Source: Candidatus Aminicenantota bacterium (lineage in GTDB: Bacteria; Acidobacteriota; Aminicenantia; Aminicenantales; Aminicenantaceae). From it: a stretch of 11,293 nt of DNA. Below, one piece after another: positions 7,132 through 11,293 of this stretch (within the stretch, counting starts at the first letter, position 1; each line of letters opens with the position of its first letter). Below the pieces are notes generated by a model, which was given only the letters and a program-made list of their open reading frames with translations, did no database searches and was not told where the DNA came from. The translations under genes were made by a program, and so were the position numbers. The stretch lies in assembly GCA_030607635.1 (NCBI GenBank), contig JAUWJP010000028.1, positions 1 through 11,293 on the forward strand, written 5' to 3'.

Positions 7132-7160
7132 CTAATAATAAATAAAGAACATACTGTCAA
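7132..7160 (-). promoter_or_regulatory. Sigma70-type promoter of the D-aminoacylase gene
   Basis: On the minus strand a perfect TTGACA (7155-7160), 17 nt of spacer, then TATTAG (7132-7137). Transcription should begin near 7125, about 20 nt before the ATG at 7104, leaving just room for the ribosome-binding site. It makes this gene a separate unit from the amidohydrolase operon upstream. Confidence 0.65.
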
Positions 7161-7182
7161 GAAAAACATAATACAGAGAAAT

Positions 7183-7209
7183 CCACGCTCATTAGAAGTT
7201 GAGACGCGA
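7183..7209 (-). terminator. Weak terminator-like hairpin after the amidohydrolase operon
   Basis: In minus-strand RNA CUCA pairs with UGAG across an 8-nt loop, and the stem continues past a single bulged U with GC, CG and wobble pairs. The following sequence (GATTTCTCTG) is only partly T-rich, so intrinsic termination is uncertain. It lies 14 nt after the stop of the last operon gene. Confidence 0.25.
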
Positions 7210-7223
7210 CCATACTTTTTTTC

Positions 7224-8498
7224 CTATCTTTTCTTGAATTTTTCGAGAAGTTCAGTGTATATGCTGGATATATCGACCTCTTTTCCGTCGATAAGGACAT
7301 GCTTGATGTTGGTTCTTAATTCCAGTATGTCTCCATCTGCAAGGACAATGTTAGCTACCTTTCCCTTCTCCAGGCTCCCCATCATTTTATCCACCCCGAA
7401 TATCTGGGCCGGGTAAATCGTTACTCCCTTGAGTGCTTCTTTTGTATCCAGGCCAAAGGCAGCGGCTTTTGCAGCATGATAGGGTAAATCCTTGGCTAAG
7501 CTTGCACTCCCTGAGGAAAAAGCAAATTTGACGCCAGCTTTTGCCAGTACACCAGGATTCCTGTAAAAAGCATCATAGCCGTCTTCCCATTTGGGAGGCA
7601 CTGAATTAAGAGAGCTGAAAACAACCGGAATGCCTGATTTTTTTATATCCTCAGCAACCTTCCATCCATCAGTAACACCCAAGAATATTGCTTTGAGCTT
7701 TTCATCTTTGACGAATTTGATGGCTGCTTTTATGTCTTTATCGGCGTGAACAGAAATCATGACAGGGAGTTCACCATTAACCACAGGAAGAAGAAATTCT
7801 AATTTTTCATCAAACTCAGGCAAATGGAGTGCCAAGTTTTTTTTGGCTGCATCTTTTCTTTTTTGATAATAGCGGGCTTGTTTCAGGATTTCCTTCAATT
7901 CTCTAATCTGTTTAGAAGCCTGCTCTCGAGGTTGTGTATCTCTCCTGCTCCTTACCCGAGGCAAGGAAGGAAACTGGATATGCATGGCGACTGAGCTTTT
8001 TATTATCATCTCTTCAGGAGTCCAGCCGACCAACCTGATCAAACCACTCTGACCTGAAATGAGGCCGCCAGAAGGAACTACAAGGGCCACGGTTATCCCG
8101 TTTGACCGTGAGATAGGAATATGCATGGAGTCAGGCCGCAGAGCTTCCACGGTTTTTGCCTGAGGATTGATTCTGCCTGTTTCTCTGTAATCAACGGTTG
8201 CCTTTATAGAGCTTATCTCTTGGAGCCCTAGATAACATGAGCCATCGATCATGCCTGGATAGGCGAAAAGGCCATTGGCATCGATTATTTTCGCACCTTG
8301 CGGAATATCAATGTTCTTTCCCACAGCTTCGATTAACCCGTCTTTTATAAGAATTGTCCCTTCAGTAATATCCTCACCTACAACAGGGATGATGTGCGCG
8401 CCTTTTATAGCAATAACGCCCGGGCTTTTTTCTTGAGTCAAACAGAAGGAAGTACAGATGATGAGAATTACAGCAAAGACGAAGGTTCTCTTGGTCAT
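7224..8498 (-). CDS. Exported amidohydrolase-like protein lacking most metal ligands
   Basis: A 424-residue amidohydrolase-superfamily protein with an N-terminal hydrophobic export signal (about 5-20). The fold is well marked: IKGAHIIPVVGEDITEGTIL (31-50), a VGKNIDIP strand, PGMIDG (81-86), the C-terminal SLEKGKVANIVLADGD (375-390) and VLIDGKEVD (401-409). At PGMID the HxH pair is replaced by Ser87-Cys88-Tyr89. His251 (SVHADKD) survives. The second metal His position is Gly274, and the catalytic Asp position is Gly330 (FSSG). It is therefore probably not a conventional metal hydrolase and may be a structural or binding partner. It is closest to the first gene of the operon, sharing GQSGL (149-153), MIIKSSVAMH (164-173) and FGVDKMMGSLEKGK. 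Its ATG overlaps the preceding stop as ATGA, so it is translationally coupled to the intact paralogue. It is the last gene of the operon. Confidence 0.85.
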   Translation of the reverse strand: MTKRTFVFAVILIICTSFCLTQEKSPGVIAIKGAHIIPVVGEDITEGTILIKDGLIEAVGKNIDIPQGAKIIDANGLFAYPGMIDGSCYLGLQEISSIKATVDYRETGRINPQAKTVEALRPDSMHIPISRSNGITVALVVPSGGLISGQSGLIRLVGWTPEEMIIKSSVAMHIQFPSLPRVRSRRDTQPREQASKQIRELKEILKQARYYQKRKDAAKKNLALHLPEFDEKLEFLLPVVNGELPVMISVHADKDIKAAIKFVKDEKLKAIFLGVTDGWKVAEDIKKSGIPVVFSSLNSVPPKWEDGYDAFYRNPGVLAKAGVKFAFSSGSASLAKDLPYHAAKAAAFGLDTKEALKGVTIYPAQIFGVDKMMGSLEKGKVANIVLADGDILELRTNIKHVLIDGKEVDISSIYTELLEKFKKR

Positions 8499-9820
8499 TT
8501 TGTCCCTCGCTTTTTCTCTTTCTTTTTCTCTTCTTGTTTCTTTTTCTTCTCCATTTCTTCTCTCTCTTTTAGGTACTGAACTCGATCAAAATAGACCTCC
8601 CCCTCGATAATTGTCTTTTCACAAAGGGTATAAGCGCTAAGAGGATGTTCGTTAAAGATGGCAATATCTCCATGTTTTCCGACTTCCAGGCTCCCGGCAA
8701 TCTTTTCCACACCAAGCTGGATAGCCGGGTTGATGGTGACTAGCTTCAGGGCTTCCTCCTCAGAAAGGCCGCCATACTTCATGGCTTTTGCCGCATCGTT
8801 GAACAACCGCCGGATTCTCTCTCCGCTGTCAGAATTTATGGAAACAAGGACTCCATTTTTTGTGCAGTAACCAGCACTGTAAGCAATCCCTTCAGAAGCT
8901 TCGACTTTATAGGCCCAGTTATCAAGAAAGACGGAGATTCGAATTTTTTCCTCTGCGAGCTCCTTGGCTATTTTGAATGCTTCACATGCATGTTCGAAAC
9001 AGGCAATCTTGAACCCAAATTCTTTAGAAAGGTTAATGAATTCCAGGGTTTCATCAGCTCTATAGGAGTGACAACGGGCCACCATTTTCCCGCGAAGCAT
9101 GTCTGCCAGTTGCTCCATCCTTAAGTCCTTTCGAGGCGCGATCAAATTCTTTGTAGATTTTTTGGATTTTTTCGCTTTTAGATACCGGTCCCACTGTTCC
9201 ATATAGTTTTTCGCTTTTAGGAACTCACGGCGGATAATGGCATTCACTCCCATGCGGGATTGTGGATAGCGAGGAGTTCCCACTGTAGGATAATTAGCCC
9301 TCTTGGGATTTTCACCCAGGGCGAATTTTAAGGTCCTGTAAGCATCATGAACGATCATCTCTTCCGAAGTCTTTCCCCATTTCGTCTTGATGACGATGTT
9401 CTCGCCTCCTATCGGGTTGGCGCTGCCGTGCATGGTATGAACCATCGTCACTCCACCTGATATTGCCGTATAGATGGAACGGTCTTCAGCATTGAGAACA
9501 TCCCGCATTTTGACTTCGGCGGTTATCGCTTCCGCGCTTTCATTTGTTCCTGTGAGGGCTATATGCGTGTGAGAATCGATTATACCTGGAATAACATATT
9601 TTCCTGATGCATCTATGATTCTTACTCCTTTAGGTCCTTTAATGTTCTCTGCAATCTGCTTTATGATGCCTTTGATTATGAGAATGTCTCCTTTTAGTAT
9701 TTTCCCTTTGGTAACCGTCAGTATGGTGCCATTCTTTATCAGGAGATCCTGTCCGAAGGAAAAGCTTGAAAAAACCACCAGACTCACGACTAAAATGAAA
9801 CCAACAGTTTTTATCTTCAT
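8495..9820 (-). CDS. Exported amidohydrolase with intact metal site
   Basis: A 441-residue amidohydrolase in the imidazolonepropionase/prolidase-like branch; its likely role is hydrolysis of a small amide, dipeptide or cyclic substrate outside the cytoplasm, but the substrate is unknown. The signal is VGFILVVSLVVFSSFSFG (5-22). The expected ligands are present: His84 and His86 (IDSHTH), His251 (ARCHSYRADE), His277 (CFEHACEA) and Asp331 (INSDSGE). The segment HGSANPIGGEN (131-141) resembles the family GSAN-GG loop. The C-terminus (about 418-441) is a Lys/Glu-rich tail. The frame opens at 9847, overlapping the upstream gene by 14 nt, but I chose the ATG at 9818-9820. AAGGAG lies 8 nt before it and the signal peptide then starts cleanly. 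The gap to the upstream stop is 13 nt and the TGA overlaps the next gene's ATG, so all three genes form one operon. Confidence 0.88.
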   Translation of the reverse strand: MKIKTVGFILVVSLVVFSSFSFGQDLLIKNGTILTVTKGKILKGDILIIKGIIKQIAENIKGPKGVRIIDASGKYVIPGIIDSHTHIALTGTNESAEAITAEVKMRDVLNAEDRSIYTAISGGVTMVHTMHGSANPIGGENIVIKTKWGKTSEEMIVHDAYRTLKFALGENPKRANYPTVGTPRYPQSRMGVNAIIRREFLKAKNYMEQWDRYLKAKKSKKSTKNLIAPRKDLRMEQLADMLRGKMVARCHSYRADETLEFINLSKEFGFKIACFEHACEAFKIAKELAEEKIRISVFLDNWAYKVEASEGIAYSAGYCTKNGVLVSINSDSGERIRRLFNDAAKAMKYGGLSEEEALKLVTINPAIQLGVEKIAGSLEVGKHGDIAIFNEHPLSAYTLCEKTIIEGEVYFDRVQYLKEREEMEKKKKQEEKKKEKKRGTK

Positions 9821-9828
9821 GGCTCTTT

Positions 9829-9834
9829 CTCCTT
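9829..9834 (-). promoter_or_regulatory. Ribosome-binding site deciding the start of the intact amidohydrolase
   Basis: AAGGAG on the minus strand, 8 nt before the ATG at 9818-9820 and overlapping the last base of the upstream gene's TAA. No such site precedes the alternative ATG at 9845-9847. Confidence 0.6.
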
Positions 9835-9836
9835 TA

Positions 9837-10148
9837 AAATTTCCCATCAGGGATTCTTTTTGCCTGCAGCTCCATACTCCATTCCATGACAGTAATTGTT
9901 CCTTCTATAGAGTCCTTTTCTGCTGTCCCGCTGAAAGCCATATCCATCGCTTCTCCCATTATTGTAGCCGAAATAGATAAAGCGAGTTCATTTCCGCTTA
10001 AAATCCCGTCTCTTATTTCCCATTTGCCCATGTTCGATGAGATGCTTCCACTGATTTCGTTTCCATCTTGTTCGATTTCAAGGATCGAGTCCAACTCGCC
10101 CATGGGACTAGAGACTGTGGCGCTCCATTTTCCAGCGATATTCACTTT
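9837..10148 (-). other. C-terminal beta-rich domain fused to the first amidohydrolase
   Basis: After a Lys/Pro-rich linker (KKPPKGEKPTK) about 100 residues follow with alternating hydrophobic strands and turns: GKWSATVSSPMGE, LEIEQDGNEISGSIS, IRDGILSGNELALSIS and FSGTAEKDSIEGTITV. This regular pattern of paired strands with W, PMG and GxxxG turns resembles small lipocalin-like or avidin-like beta barrels found appended to exported proteins. The other two genes of the operon lack it. A ligand-binding or anchoring role is inference. Confidence 0.5.
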
Positions 10149-11252
10149 TGTAGGCTTCTCTCCCTTGGGGGGCTTTTTAATTTCAAAGGATATACCGTCG
10201 ACAAAAACTCTTTCCACCTTGGTCTTTTCATCGAAGATTTCACCAGAAGCAAGAACAATATTGGCGATTTTTCCAGGTTCAAGGCTTCCCAGAAAGCTGC
10301 TCACTCCCAAGAATTTGGCGGGGATAATAGTCATAGCCTTGAGAGCTTCTTCCTTAGGTAAGCCTGCTTTAATGGCTTTTTGGACGTTTTCTGGAATATC
10401 TGATGATTTTTTTAGTCCCTGGGAGGTAAGCGCAAACGTTAATCTCTTTTTATGGAGATTCGCAGCATTGGCAGGATAGATTTTTTCCTCTGCTTTTTTC
10501 TTTAGTTCTTCACCTTGATTGACATAAATGCTTGTGAATGGAGGCTTGAAATTGAGAGAGACAAGAAGTGGAACTTTGGCATTCTTGATAAGTAGATCGG
10601 CTACTCTCCAGGCTTCATTTGCTCCGGTGAGAAAGCCGTTGAGCTTGAATTCCTTGATAAGTCCAAGAGCACGCTTGATGTCTTCCAAGTTGGCACAATT
10701 AAAAAAGATAGGGTTTTTTTTAACTACATACGGCGAAAGAGCTTCTAAGAAAGGATTATATTCTGGTCGTTTAAGGCCTCGAGATGATTTTGTAAATTGA
10801 GATTTGTAGGAAGAGTAATGTCCAGTATCCATAAAAGATTGTCTGAGAAATGCCATTGTTCCCATCAAGCTGGAAGGGTAAGTTCCCCTTGCGGTCGTAA
10901 AATTCACATGTAAAGCAACAGGGCTTTTGATAACCATCGGTTCTGCTTTTTCTCCGTTGACATTCAAGAGAACGCTTTGGCCGGCATAGATTCCTCTTTC
11001 GGGTGCAACCAGGACAGTTGTGATCCCGATTTTGTGCAGGCCTGCTACGGCAGTTTTTTTGGGTTTTAAAAGCTTAAGAGCCATTAAATCAGGGTGCTGG
11101 GCTTTCTCCTTTTGCCGAGGTTCAGCGGCCGATGTTCTCATAGTACCTGGTCTTCTTGGCGCTTCCTTAGGAAGTTCGAGAAAGAGATTCGTATGGGCAT
11201 CGATCAAACCTGGATCGGCGAAAAGGCCTTCAGCTTTGATTATTTCAGCATC

Positions 11253-11255
11253 TTA
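11253..11255 (-). other. Premature TAA codon in the amidohydrolase frame
   Basis: The codon between CGA and GAT of the minus-strand frame is TAA. By comparison with the paralogue the local sequence should be I-P-x-D/G-A-x-I-I, so the stop replaces a residue such as Lys or Gln, one base change away. Neighbouring genes also end in TAA, so it is not a reassigned codon. Confidence 0.75.
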
Positions 11256-11293
11256 TCGAATTGAAATTTTTCCTTGAGGTCCTAAGACTTCGA

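Larger units (their letters stand above)
9834..11293 (-). pseudogene. Amidohydrolase-like gene interrupted by an in-frame TAA; 5' end beyond the window
   Basis: Reading from the window edge, the frame gives EVLGPQGKISIR, then TAA, then DAEIIKAEGLFADPGLIDAH and on without a break to 9834. Both sides of the stop align with one amidohydrolase (compare DIPQGAKIIDANGLF in the operon's last gene), so this is one gene with a nonsense codon, not two. The first possible restart is a TTG inside PGLID (11205-11207), which has no biological sense as a start. Numbering from that codon, HxH is His5-Thr6-Asn7, no His is found around 170-173, the second His position is Gly195, and the catalytic Asp position is Gln263. 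YAGQSVLL and MVIKSPVALH match the last operon gene. A beta-rich domain follows from about residue 354. Either a decayed gene, a recent mutation or a sequencing error; the body shows no other disruption. Confidence 0.7.

Noticed and set aside
9821..9847. Longer start for the intact amidohydrolase at 9845-9847
   Set aside because: It would put nine charged or polar residues before the signal peptide, has no ribosome-binding site and overlaps the upstream gene; the ATG at 9818-9820 is better placed.
9886..10479. 197-codon plus-strand open frame
   Set aside because: It lies antisense within the first amidohydrolase gene, whose minus-strand frame carries recognisable motifs throughout; it is a shadow.

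Overview
The window looks like a chromosomal segment from a moderately AT-rich, Gram-negative-type bacterium. It carries a set of exported hydrolases for amino-acid and peptide derivatives (twin-arginine glycosylasparaginase, D-aminoacylase, tandem amidohydrolases). This mix, with the gene styles seen, fits an uncultured Acidobacteriota/Aminicenantes-like lineage. That placement is inference from gene content; no marker gene is present.

Layout. Positions 1-2340 form a visibly more AT-rich block. A small acidic hypothetical gene (minus strand, 12-194) is divergent from a solitary OLD-family ATPase/TOPRIM nuclease (355-2304). The nuclease has a clear sigma70-type promoter (278-306) and is a candidate phage-defence gene. 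Just after it lie short tandem direct repeats (2319-2361). From 2556 the base composition is richer in G+C and the genes are metabolic. They are a Tat-exported glycosylasparaginase (minus); a 420-base intergenic region with a REP/BIME-like inverted repeat (3716-3824); an MFS transporter of the fosmidomycin-resistance type (plus) with a near-consensus promoter; and, convergent to it, a secreted N-acyl-D-amino-acid deacylase (minus) with its own promoter.

The right third (7224-11293) is a minus-strand operon of three amidohydrolase-superfamily genes in tandem. The middle gene keeps the metal ligands. Both flanking genes are paralogues of each other and have lost most or all of them. The first gene of the three runs off the window edge and is interrupted by an in-frame TAA (11253-11255). 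It also carries an extra beta-rich C-terminal domain.

Together the metabolic genes suggest periplasmic or secreted scavenging of N-acylated or glycosylated amino acids and peptides, with the MFS protein as possible uptake or efflux partner. The best leads are the intact/degenerate amidohydrolase tandem, the nonsense codon in its first gene, the REP-like element, and the solitary OLD nuclease.
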